Shown: positions 1 to 5,475 of the stretch, piece after piece
How positions within the stretch are numbered: position 1 is the stretch's first letter
Layout of the letters: the number at the start of each line of letters is the position of its first letter
DNA from: an uncultured Alphaproteobacteria bacterium
Lineage (GTDB): Bacteria; Pseudomonadota; Alphaproteobacteria; CALKHQ01
Length of the DNA: 6,794 bases
Assembly: GCA_937988735.1 (NCBI GenBank)
Contig: CALKHQ010000270.1
Span: 1-6,794, forward strand
Reading direction: 5' to 3'
The notes under the pieces: model-generated
Databases searched by the model: none
What the model was told of the DNA's origin: nothing
Seen by the model: only the letters and a program-made list of their open reading frames with translations
Position numbers and translations under genes: made by a program

Positions 1-25
1 CCATGCTCTCCTCCCGTGAGACCAT
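1..25 (-). CDS. Probable 5' end of a gene leaving the window on the left
   Basis: On the minus strand an ATG at 25-23 is preceded by GGAGG at 35-31 with a five-base spacer, a near-ideal Shine-Dalgarno arrangement. A second ATG at 4-2 lies in the same frame, 21 bases on, with its own identical GGAGG at 14-10. The visible peptide would begin MVSREESM. It follows the aldolase gene (130-1047) on the same strand after about 105 bp, so it could be its operon partner or have its own promoter. Too little is visible to say what the product is. The call rests only on the ribosome binding site, the ATG and the strand context; the repeat could also be non-coding. Confidence 0.42.
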
Positions 26-27
26 GC

Positions 28-37
28 TCTCCTCCCG
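28..37 (-). promoter_or_regulatory. Strong Shine-Dalgarno for the left-edge gene (duplicated at 7-16)
   Basis: The minus strand reads CGGGAGGAGA immediately before GC-ATG. An identical copy lies 21 bases further downstream in front of the second in-frame ATG. Either could initiate translation; use of the upstream one would add seven residues to the protein. Confidence 0.5.
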
Positions 38-40
38 TGA

Positions 41-91
41 GATCGGTAACGGCGGCGCCGGCTTCCTGAGGCGACGCACGTTACGGCGATC
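41..91. promoter_or_regulatory. Imperfect inverted repeat upstream of the left-edge gene
   Basis: The arm GATCGGTAACG (41-51) matches the reverse complement of CGTTACGGCGATC (79-91) at all 11 bases, with only a two-base bulge (GG at 85-86). The arms are separated by 27 bases. The element lies directly upstream of the duplicated ribosome binding site on the minus strand. A weak minus-strand promoter candidate overlaps it (TTCACG at 118-113, 18-base spacer, TTAGAT at 94-89). It could be an operator or an mRNA leader stem. The symmetry is directly visible; the function is inferred. Confidence 0.45.
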
Positions 92-129
92 TAATCACAG
101 CCCCGCCGCCGACGTGAAGAGGCTCCGCC

Positions 130-1047
130 TCACAGCGCGGGCGCGGCCATCACCTCCGCCATCCTGGCTTCGACGACCGCGAGCTGCGCCTCGCCGAGCG
201 GCATCAGTGGTGGTCGCACGCGGCGCCAGTCCGGTTCACCGGTCCGGAGCGCCGTCATCGCCTTCACCGTCGGGATCTGCGGCATGCTGGTCGAAAGCGT
301 GCGGATGGCGCTGACCCGCGCCTGCACCGCATCGATCTCCGCCGCCCGCGCCGGGTCATGCGCGCCGGCGAAGATGCGGGCAAGCTCGGGAGCGATGACG
401 TTGGCGGCGGCGGTAATGCTGCCGGCGCCACCGGCCCGGAGCAGCGGCAGCAGCAGCGGGTCGGAGCCCGACAGCACCGAGAAGCCCGGGAAACGCTCGA
501 CCATGGCCAGCATGTTGGCGAGGTCGCCGCTGCTGTCCTTGATCCCGATCACCGTGTCCGGGAAGCTCTCGCGCAGCCGCGCGATCAGGTCGTGGGACAG
601 CGGCACCCCCGACATCTGGGGGATGTGATAGAGGATGATCCGCAGCCGGTCGTCGGCGACGCCCTCGATCACGCGGGCATAGGCCGCGTGCAGCCCCTCG
701 TCGCTGACGCCCTTGTAGTAGAACGGCGGCAGCATCACGACGGTGGTAACCCCGAGCGAAAGGGCGTGGCGGGTCAGCGCCACCGTCTCGGGTATCGCGG
801 CCACCCCCGTGCCCGGCAGCAGCCGCTGCGGCGCGACGCCGCCGGCGATCACCGCCTCCAGCATCGCCTTGCGCTCGTCGACCGAGAACGAGTTGGCCTC
901 GCCGGTCGTCCCGAGCAGCGCGATGCCGTCGCAGCCCTGCTCCAGCAGGCGGCGGCAGTGCCGCACCAGCAGGTCGAGATCGGGCGAAAGGTCGGCGGTG
1001 AGCGGGGTGGCGGCGGCGCAGAAGACGCCGGTGACCGGCAGGCTCAT
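130..1047 (-). CDS. DapA/NAL-superfamily aldolase (dihydrodipicolinate synthase family protein)
   Basis: A 305-residue cytosolic (beta/alpha)8-barrel class I aldolase/lyase, the usual family length. Visible signatures are GTTGE at 46-50 (keto-acid carboxylate binding), the PPFYYKGVSDEGL segment around 107-119, the catalytic tyrosine Y140 in YHIP, and the Schiff-base lysine K170 in GIKDSSGD, followed by SGSD at 193-196. Where true DapA has an arginine-containing GRT after the catalytic tyrosine, this protein has PQMSGV, closer to the SGV segment of N-acetylneuraminate lyase-like members. I therefore read it as a keto-acid or sugar-acid aldolase of unknown substrate, not the lysine-biosynthesis enzyme. 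The ATG at 1047 has AGGAA seven bases upstream and gives the normal family N-terminus; the open frame extends to 1245, but that extension is low-complexity. It is divergent from the TerC-family gene and possibly cotranscribed with the left-edge gene. Confidence 0.9.
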   Translation of the reverse strand: MSLPVTGVFCAAATPLTADLSPDLDLLVRHCRRLLEQGCDGIALLGTTGEANSFSVDERKAMLEAVIAGGVAPQRLLPGTGVAAIPETVALTRHALSLGVTTVVMLPPFYYKGVSDEGLHAAYARVIEGVADDRLRIILYHIPQMSGVPLSHDLIARLRESFPDTVIGIKDSSGDLANMLAMVERFPGFSVLSGSDPLLLPLLRAGGAGSITAAANVIAPELARIFAGAHDPARAAEIDAVQARVSAIRTLSTSMPQIPTVKAMTALRTGEPDWRRVRPPLMPLGEAQLAVVEARMAEVMAAPAL

Positions 1048-1112
1048 GGACGTGTTCCTGGCGCGCCCGCGAACGCTCCGACGGCCGGCGCGCACGGACG
1101 GCGGAGCCTGCA

Positions 1113-1130
1113 CCCCCGGAAGCCCGGGGG
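1113..1130. other. Perfect GC hairpin in the aldolase leader
   Basis: CCCCCGG (1113-1119) and CCGGGGG (1124-1130) form a 7-bp all-GC stem with a four-base loop. No T-tract follows on either strand, so it does not look like an intrinsic terminator. If the TATACA box at 1145-1140 is used, the hairpin would sit within the first few bases of the aldolase transcript, where it could stabilise the mRNA or act as a regulatory structure. Confidence 0.55.
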
Positions 1131-1139
1131 CCATTGCCC

Positions 1140-1169
1140 TGTATAGGAGCAGCGCAGGCGGCGGGCCAG
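1140..1169 (-). promoter_or_regulatory. Weak sigma70-like promoter candidate for the aldolase
   Basis: On the minus strand TATACA (1145-1140) matches four of six -10 consensus bases. CTGGCC (1169-1164), 18 bases upstream, matches three of six -35 bases. It would give a 5' leader of about 85 bases. It stands out mainly because it is AT-rich in very GC-rich surroundings; the assignment is tentative. Confidence 0.22.
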
Positions 1170-1369
1170 CCCGTTCCTCCGCAACCCGGGCCTTGCGCCG
1201 CGACATGGGGAACCATACATGCGGGGGATGCACCGGCGGCAGCACCGTGCCGCCGCCCCCGTCGTCCCGTCCGGTGACAGGCCATGGCAGCCAACGACAG
1301 CAGCAGCGAGCGCGTCAGCGGGCGTCGCTGCCCGCCCGCGTTCCCGTCCCACCCCGCCGCCTTCGCCTG

Positions 1370-2422
1370 ATGGGCCCGCTCCGCTACTTCCGGGGAGCCA
1401 TCATCTTCACGGCGATCGGGCTCCTCCTCGGCGCGTGGCTCGGCTGGGAGCAGACCGGCACCTTCGGCGGCGCGCTCTACATCTTCATCATCTGCTGCGT
1501 GCTGGCGGTGCTGGAGATCTCGCTTTCCTTCGACAACGCCATCGTCAACGCCAACAAGCTGAAGACGATGGACCCGGTCTGGCAGCGGCGCTTCCTGACA
1601 TGGGGCATCGTCATTGCCGTCTTCGGCATGCGGATCGTGTTCCCGCTGGCCATCGTGGCGATCGCGGCGCGGCTGGACCCGTGGTCGGCGATCGAGCTCG
1701 CGATCGTGGACCCCGCGCGCTACGCCCAGATCATCTCGAAGTCGCACATGAGCATCGCCGCCTTCGGCGGCACCTTCCTGATGATGGTCAGCCTCAGCTA
1801 CTTCTTCGACCACGACAAGGAGATCCACTGGATCCGTTCGATCGAGCGGCACTTCCGCAGCGCGGCCGCGATCAAGGGCGTCGAGGTCGGCCTGGTGCTG
1901 GCGCTGATCCTGCTGTTCTCGATGATGATCGGCGGCGAGGCGGCGAACACCTTCCTGCGCTCCGCGATCTACGGCCTGCTCACCTTCCTCGCGGTCGAGG
2001 TGGTGGGTCACCTGCTCGACGCCTCACAGCAGCGGCAGGCCGCGGCGGCCAGGGCGGGTGCCGGCGCGTTCCTGTACCTGGAGGTGCTGGACGCCAGCTT
2101 CTCCTTCGACGGGGTGATCGGCGCCTTTGCCCTCTCCCAGAACCTGTTCGTGATCGCGATCGGGCTCGGCATCGGCGCCTTCTACGTCCGCTCGATGACC
2201 ATCGTGCTGGTCGAGCGCCAGACGCTGACGCGCTACCGCTACCTGGAGCACGGCGCGTTCTATGCGATCTTCCTGCTGTCGGTGCTGATGTTCACCCAGA
2301 CGCTGGTGCACATCCCGGAGGTGATTACCGGACTCGGCGGCGCGCTCCTCATCGGCATCGCCCTGGTCTCCTCGATTCGCTACAACCGCCACGCCGGGGC
2401 AGGCGCCGAAAGCCAGCGGTAG
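1370..2422 (+). CDS. DUF475/TerC-family integral membrane protein
   Basis: A 350-residue polytopic inner-membrane protein. The TerC-superfamily hallmark appears twice: LEISLSFDNA at 48-57 and LEVLDASFSFDGV at 237-249, paired acidic segments in membrane helices thought to form a metal-ion site in an inverted-repeat fold. Further hydrophobic segments lie at about 10-25, 34-52, 77-100, 128-146, 170-188, 197-214, 257-281, 295-314 and 318-335. TerC relatives are tied to tellurite resistance and to Mn2+ export or metalation of secreted enzymes; the substrate here is not known. MGPLRYFRGAIIFTAIG matches the typical DUF475 N-terminus, so I start at the ATG at 1370 although its Shine-Dalgarno is weak. 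An in-frame ATG at 1205 would add 55 low-complexity residues. The oxidoreductase gene follows 109 bp downstream on the same strand. Confidence 0.9.
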   Translation: MGPLRYFRGAIIFTAIGLLLGAWLGWEQTGTFGGALYIFIICCVLAVLEISLSFDNAIVNANKLKTMDPVWQRRFLTWGIVIAVFGMRIVFPLAIVAIAARLDPWSAIELAIVDPARYAQIISKSHMSIAAFGGTFLMMVSLSYFFDHDKEIHWIRSIERHFRSAAAIKGVEVGLVLALILLFSMMIGGEAANTFLRSAIYGLLTFLAVEVVGHLLDASQQRQAAAARAGAGAFLYLEVLDASFSFDGVIGAFALSQNLFVIAIGLGIGAFYVRSMTIVLVERQTLTRYRYLEHGAFYAIFLLSVLMFTQTLVHIPEVITGLGGALLIGIALVSSIRYNRHAGAGAESQR

Positions 2423-2426
2423 CACC

Positions 2427-2490
2427 GCCGGCGGCGGCCGGAAGGACCCGGGCGCCCCCCTCGCGACGGAACGAAGCCGGCGGCGGCCGG
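2427..2490. repeat. Two direct copies of a 15-bp hairpin-forming motif
   Basis: GCCGGCGGCGGCCGG occurs at 2427-2441 and again at 2476-2490, identical and 49 bases apart start to start, in the gap after the TerC-family gene. Each copy can fold as CCGGC, loop GGCG, GCCGG. Neither is followed by a T-tract. They could stabilise or attenuate the intergenic mRNA, or simply reflect GC-rich composition. Confidence 0.6.
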
Positions 2491-2520
2491 TTCTGCCTGT
2501 TCACACCGACATCAGCGATC

Positions 2521-2525
2521 GGAGG
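2521..2525 (+). promoter_or_regulatory. Shine-Dalgarno for the oxidoreductase
   Basis: A perfect GGAGG stands six bases before the ATG at 2532 and fixes that start, which also places the FAD-binding motif at the expected N-terminal position. Confidence 0.8.
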
Positions 2526-2531
2526 CGGGCC

Positions 2532-3899
2532 ATGGCGACCGCGTGTGACGTGCTGATCATCGGCGACGGTCAGGCGGCGACCCCGCTGGCAAAGGCCCTG
2601 GCTGGACACGGCCGCCAGGTTGCGGTTGCGGAGAGGCATGCCCTTGGCGGCTCCTGCGTCAATTTCGGCTGCACGCCGACCAAGGCCGCGCTGGCCTCGG
2701 CGAAGGTAGCCCACCAGATCCGTCACGCCGGCGACTTCGGCATCCGCGCTGCGGCACCGGAGGTGGACTTCGCCGCAGTGCTGGCGCGGGCGAAGGGGAT
2801 CCGCGACGAAATGCGGGCCTCCCTCGCGAAGGCGTTCCCCAGCGACGGCAACCCGCGGCTGATCCGCGGCCATGCCCGGTTCATCGGCCGAAGCGACGAC
2901 GGGTTCCGGCTGCGGATCGGCGACACCGAGGCAATTGCGCAGCAGGTCGTGATCGACACCGGCACCCGCTCGCTGATCCCGCCGATCGACGGCCTGGGCG
3001 ACGTGTCCTTCCTCGACGCCGGCAACTGGCTGGACCACGACGAGCGTCCGCAACGGCTCGCCATTCTCGGCGGCGGCTACATCGGGCTGGAGATGGCGCA
3101 GTTCTACCGCCGGATGGGCAGCGCGGTCTGCGTGATCGAGTCCGGCAGCCACGTCGCAGAGCACGAGGACCCGGATGTCTCGGACGCGATCCAGGGGCTG
3201 CTCGAGCGCGAGGGCGTCGCCTTCCGGCTCAACAGCCGGCTGGAACGGGTCCGGCGCAGCAACGGTACGCTGGAACTCATGGCCGGGGGTGAGCGCCTGT
3301 CGGCGACGCACCTGTTCGTCGCCACCGGCCGGCGGCCGAACACCGACGATCTGGGGCTGGAGACGGTCGGGGTGAAGACCGACGACCGGGGCTTCCTCGT
3401 CGTGGACGAGCGACTGCGCACGTCCGTCGAGGGCATCTGGGCGGCCGGCGACGCGCGCGGCGGGCCGATGTTCACCCACAGCGCCTGGGACGACGGCCGC
3501 ATCCTGGAATCCCAGATCCTCGGCGACGGGTCCGACACCACGCTGCGCACCGTCCCCTACGCCATCTTCACCGACCCGCAGCTCGGCCGCGTCGGCATGA
3601 CCGAGCGCGAGGCGGGCGAAGCCGGGCTGGACTGCCGGGTCGGCCGGTTCGACATGGCCCGCAACGGCAAGGCGAAGGAGATCGGCGAGACCGACGGCTT
3701 CATCAAGGTCGTGGTCGACGCCGATGGCGACCTGCTGCTCGGCGCCGCGGTGCTGGCGGCGGAGGGGGCCGAGCTCGTCCACAGCTATGTGGAGCTGATC
3801 AGTGCCCGGCTGCCGGTGAGCACGCTCCGCAACGCAATCTTCATCCACCCGACGCTCGCCGAGGCGGCGCAGAGCGCCCTCGGCTGCGTCGACGGCTGA
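2532..3899 (+). CDS. FAD-dependent pyridine nucleotide-disulfide oxidoreductase (mercuric reductase/Lpd-like)
   Basis: A 455-residue class I flavoprotein disulfide reductase, full length and cytosolic. In order: FAD-binding GDGQAA at 11-16 with acidic E34 ending the next strand; redox disulfide C42/C47 in GGSCVNFGCTPTK; NAD(P)-binding GGGYIG at 180-185 followed by E203, which favours NADH; ATGRRPN at 264-270; AAGD at 304-307 (second FAD contact); and the C-terminal dimerisation domain with the catalytic pair H439/E444 in HPTLAE. The usual third glycine of the FAD motif is alanine. It most resembles the poorly characterised 'FAD-containing oxidoreductase' group often labelled mercuric reductase. 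It lacks the N-terminal HMA domain and C-terminal vicinal cysteines of MerA, so mercury reduction is not supported. The substrate, probably a disulfide or quinone-like acceptor, is unknown. udgX starts five bases after its stop, suggesting cotranscription. Confidence 0.92.
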   Translation: MATACDVLIIGDGQAATPLAKALAGHGRQVAVAERHALGGSCVNFGCTPTKAALASAKVAHQIRHAGDFGIRAAAPEVDFAAVLARAKGIRDEMRASLAKAFPSDGNPRLIRGHARFIGRSDDGFRLRIGDTEAIAQQVVIDTGTRSLIPPIDGLGDVSFLDAGNWLDHDERPQRLAILGGGYIGLEMAQFYRRMGSAVCVIESGSHVAEHEDPDVSDAIQGLLEREGVAFRLNSRLERVRRSNGTLELMAGGERLSATHLFVATGRRPNTDDLGLETVGVKTDDRGFLVVDERLRTSVEGIWAAGDARGGPMFTHSAWDDGRILESQILGDGSDTTLRTVPYAIFTDPQLGRVGMTEREAGEAGLDCRVGRFDMARNGKAKEIGETDGFIKVVVDADGDLLLGAAVLAAEGAELVHSYVELISARLPVSTLRNAIFIHPTLAEAAQSALGCVDG

Positions 3900-3904
3900 G
3901 CGCG

Positions 3905-4534
3905 GTGTCGCGCGCGGCCCCGGTCGTGCCGCCCGGCCCGGAGGCCGCTTCGCTGGCCGAGGCGCGGGCGCTGGCCGCGCAGTGCCGCCGGTGCGAACTG
4001 TGGCGGGGCGCGACGCAGACCGTGTTCGGCGAGGGGCCTGCGTCCGCGACTGTCGTGCTGGTCGGCGAGCAGCCGGGGGACAAGGAGGACCTGCAGGGCC
4101 ACCCGTTCGTCGGCCCGGCCGGCGGCATGCTGGACCGCGCGCTGGCGGAGGCGGAGATCGACCGGGCGCAGGCCTACGTCACCAACGCGGTGAAGCACTT
4201 CAAGAACGTGCCGCGCGGCAGGAAGCGCATCCACCAGCGGCCCGACCGCCACGAGATCGAGATCTGCCGCTGGTGGCTGGACCTGGAGCTGTCGTTCGTC
4301 CGGCCGCGGCTGGTGGTGGCCCTGGGGGCCTCGGCGGCCCGCGCGCTGTTCCTGCGCACGGTCACCATCACCCGCGAGCGGGGCCGGCCCCTGCCCTTCC
4401 GCGACGGTCTCGACGGCTTCGTCACCGTCCACCCGTCGTTCATCCTGCGCCAGCGGACGGACGAGGACCGGCGGCGGGAATATGCCGCGCTGGTCGCGGA
4501 CCTGCGCCGGGTCGCTGCCCTCATCCGCGCCTGA
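3905..4534 (+). CDS. udgX: UdgX-type uracil-DNA glycosylase (covalent uracil-DNA-binding protein)
   Basis: A 209-residue Fe-S uracil-DNA glycosylase. Motif 1 is GEQPGDKED at 54-62, with the UdgX-type glutamine; the second active-site motif is VHPS at 175-178. The loop RGRKRIHQ (104-111) matches the KRRIH insertion that defines UdgX; H110 corresponds to the histidine (H109 in the Mycobacterium smegmatis enzyme) that excises uracil and becomes covalently bonded to the abasic sugar. C27 and C30 (CRRC) and C121 are expected [4Fe-4S] ligands. H98 stands where family 4 enzymes have another cysteine and may be the fourth ligand. Translation starts at GTG; I see no clear Shine-Dalgarno, and the gap after the oxidoreductase is 5 bp, which suggests translational coupling. 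Expected role: recognition and capture of uracil in DNA. It converges with the permease gene, 12 bp away. Confidence 0.93.
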   Translation: MSRAAPVVPPGPEAASLAEARALAAQCRRCELWRGATQTVFGEGPASATVVLVGEQPGDKEDLQGHPFVGPAGGMLDRALAEAEIDRAQAYVTNAVKHFKNVPRGRKRIHQRPDRHEIEICRWWLDLELSFVRPRLVVALGASAARALFLRTVTITRERGRPLPFRDGLDGFVTVHPSFILRQRTDEDRRREYAALVADLRRVAALIRA

Positions 4535-4546
4535 AGCGGGTCCCTG

Positions 4547-5395
4547 CTACTTGCTCACCGCGCCGAGGGTCAGGCCGCGGACGATGTAGCGCTGGGCGAC
4601 CAGGGCCACGATCGCGGGCAGCATGATCGCGATGGTGGTCCGCACCATGCCGCCGGCGCCGCCGCCGCCGGCGGTGATCATGATCGGCATCGTCCACAGC
4701 TCGAGCCGGAAGAAGGAGAAGGCGAACAGGTAGTCGTTCCAGACATAGGCGAGGGCGATCAGCGCGCTGGCCGCGAGCGCCGGCGTCGAGACCGGCAGGA
4801 TGATGCGGAACAGCACGACCCGGGCCGGCGCCCCGTCCAGCATCGCCGCCTCCTCCAGCTCGACCGGCAGGTCGAGAAAGGTCTGGCGCATGATGATGAT
4901 GATGAACGGCAGCACCAGCGAGGCGTTGACCAGGATCAGGGGCAGGATCGAATCGAGCAGCCCGACCCAGTCGGTCATCAGGTAGAGCGGGATCATCAGC
5001 ACGATTGGCGGCACCACGCGGGCCGCGAGCATCAGGCCGGCGATGATGTCGCTGCGCCGCCTGTTGCCATGCCGCGCCTGGCGGGCCAGCGCCCAAGCTG
5101 CCGGCACCCCCAGCAGGGCGGCGAGCGCCATCGCGCCGAGCGCGATCAGGGTGGAGTTGAGCAGCCCCTCCTGCACCCGCGGCACCGCCAGCTCGTGGGT
5201 CCAGGCAGCGAAGGTCGGCTCGAAGTCTATCCAGGGAATGCCGAGGCCGTCGACGTCGAACTGCTGCCGCGGGTTCCGGATGCTGGCGGAGATCATCCAC
5301 AGGATGGGCAGCAGGAAGACCATGGAGACGGCGAGCGCCGCCAGCGAAACCAGCGTCACCCGCATCGGCGGCACCCCGTGGCGGCTGCGCGGCAA
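4547..5395 (-). CDS. Carbohydrate ABC transporter permease, MalG/UgpE type
   Basis: A 282-residue inner-membrane permease of a binding-protein-dependent importer (CUT1, MalG-like). Hydrophobic segments lie at about 13-36, 79-106, 116-140, 147-169, 204-225 and 253-272. The cytoplasmic EAA loop is clear: EEAAMLDGAPARVV from 181, with G188 and the closing ILP at 199-201, where the ATPase docks. The C-terminal QRYIVRGLTLGAV is typical of the subfamily. The start is uncertain: TTG at 5395 (used here) or ATG at 5365, both with only G-rich wobble Shine-Dalgarno sequences. A well-placed GGAAGGA-ATG at 5421 is one base out of frame across a G7 run. No MalF-type partner, binding protein or ATPase lies beside it: udgX converges on one side and the FemAB-like gene diverges on the other. 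Its partners must be elsewhere, or it is a remnant. Confidence 0.9.
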   Translation of the reverse strand: MPRSRHGVPPMRVTLVSLAALAVSMVFLLPILWMISASIRNPRQQFDVDGLGIPWIDFEPTFAAWTHELAVPRVQEGLLNSTLIALGAMALAALLGVPAAWALARQARHGNRRRSDIIAGLMLAARVVPPIVLMIPLYLMTDWVGLLDSILPLILVNASLVLPFIIIIMRQTFLDLPVELEEAAMLDGAPARVVLFRIILPVSTPALAASALIALAYVWNDYLFAFSFFRLELWTMPIMITAGGGGAGGMVRTTIAIMLPAIVALVAQRYIVRGLTLGAVSK

Positions 5396-5421
5396 TCCGA
5401 CCGCCCCCCCTTGCCGGCCAT
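5356..5421 (-). other. Short leader-type reading frame overlapping the permease start
   Basis: On the minus strand an ATG at 5421 is preceded by GGAAGGA with a suitable spacer, the best initiation signal upstream of the permease. It opens a frame of only 21 codons (MAGKGGRSDCR..., ending CRRCG) that stops inside the permease N-terminus in another frame. It crosses seven G residues (5410-5404). One extra G would join this start directly to the permease frame, adding nine residues ahead of its TTG codon. It may be a translated leader, the true start disrupted by a homopolymer indel, or chance. Confidence 0.3.
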
Positions 5422-5475
5422 CGCGTTCCTTCCCATCATCGTGCCCGACACTTCCCCCAGAGACCAGGCCCGCCC
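5396..5475. other. Divergent intergenic region, permease and FemAB-like genes
   Basis: Eighty bases separate the TTG start of the permease from the ATG of the FemAB-like gene, so both promoters must lie here or inside the coding ends. I could not pick out convincing -35/-10 pairs. The region contains the G7 tract and the GGAAGGA-ATG signal directed toward the permease. Confidence 0.45.

Larger units (their letters stand above)
1..42. repeat. 21-bp perfect tandem repeat, two copies
   Basis: Bases 1-21 and 22-42 are identical and directly adjacent. The unit length is a multiple of three. On the minus strand each unit carries a GGGAGGAG stretch followed five to seven bases later by ATG, so the repeat duplicates a complete translation-initiation site. 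Because the first copy begins at base 1, the array may extend to the left beyond the window. Confidence 0.95.
1048..1369. other. Divergent intergenic region between the aldolase and TerC-family genes
   Basis: These 322 bases separate two divergent start codons and should hold both promoters. I find a GC hairpin (1113-1130), a weak aldolase-directed TATACA box (1145-1140 on the minus strand), and the aldolase ribosome binding site AGGAA (1059-1055 on the minus strand). For the rightward gene only a poor candidate is visible (TTGCGC at 1193-1198 followed by CATACAT at 1214-1220), and no Shine-Dalgarno stands just before 1370. Open frames run through the region on both strands, but their translations are Pro/Arg/Gly-rich and resemble no protein family, so I treat the region as non-coding. 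Confidence 0.6.

Noticed and set aside
119..131. Hairpin GAGGC-TCC-GCCTC at the aldolase stop codon as a terminator
   Set aside because: The stem is only five pairs, the loop is three bases and no T-tract follows.
130..1047. Naming the aldolase dapA
   Set aside because: The segment after the catalytic tyrosine lacks the arginine motif expected of true dihydrodipicolinate synthase.
1193..1220. TTGCGC plus CATACAT as a promoter for the TerC-family gene
   Set aside because: The -10 match is poor and the spacing does not fit well; mentioned only as a weak candidate in the intergenic entry.
1048..1245. N-terminal extension of the aldolase frame on the minus strand
   Set aside because: The added 66 residues are Pro/Arg/Gly-rich and resemble no family. 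The ATG at 1047 has a good Shine-Dalgarno and gives the standard N-terminus.
1205..1369. Earlier ATG for the TerC-family gene
   Set aside because: The extra 55 residues are low-complexity, and the DUF475 family begins at the MGPLRYFRGA segment.
356..2011. Long minus-strand open frame of about 551 codons
   Set aside because: It lies antisense to the TerC-family gene and out of frame in the aldolase gene. Its Arg/Asp/His/Ala-rich composition is typical of a GC-rich shadow frame.
2349..3848. Minus-strand open frame of about 499 codons opposite the oxidoreductase
   Set aside because: Shadow of the oxidoreductase codon bias. The + strand frame carries all catalytic motifs; this one carries none.
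2532..3899. Naming the oxidoreductase merA or lpd
   Set aside because: There is no HMA domain or C-terminal cysteine pair for mercury, and no 2-oxoacid dehydrogenase genes nearby; the name would overstate what the sequence shows.
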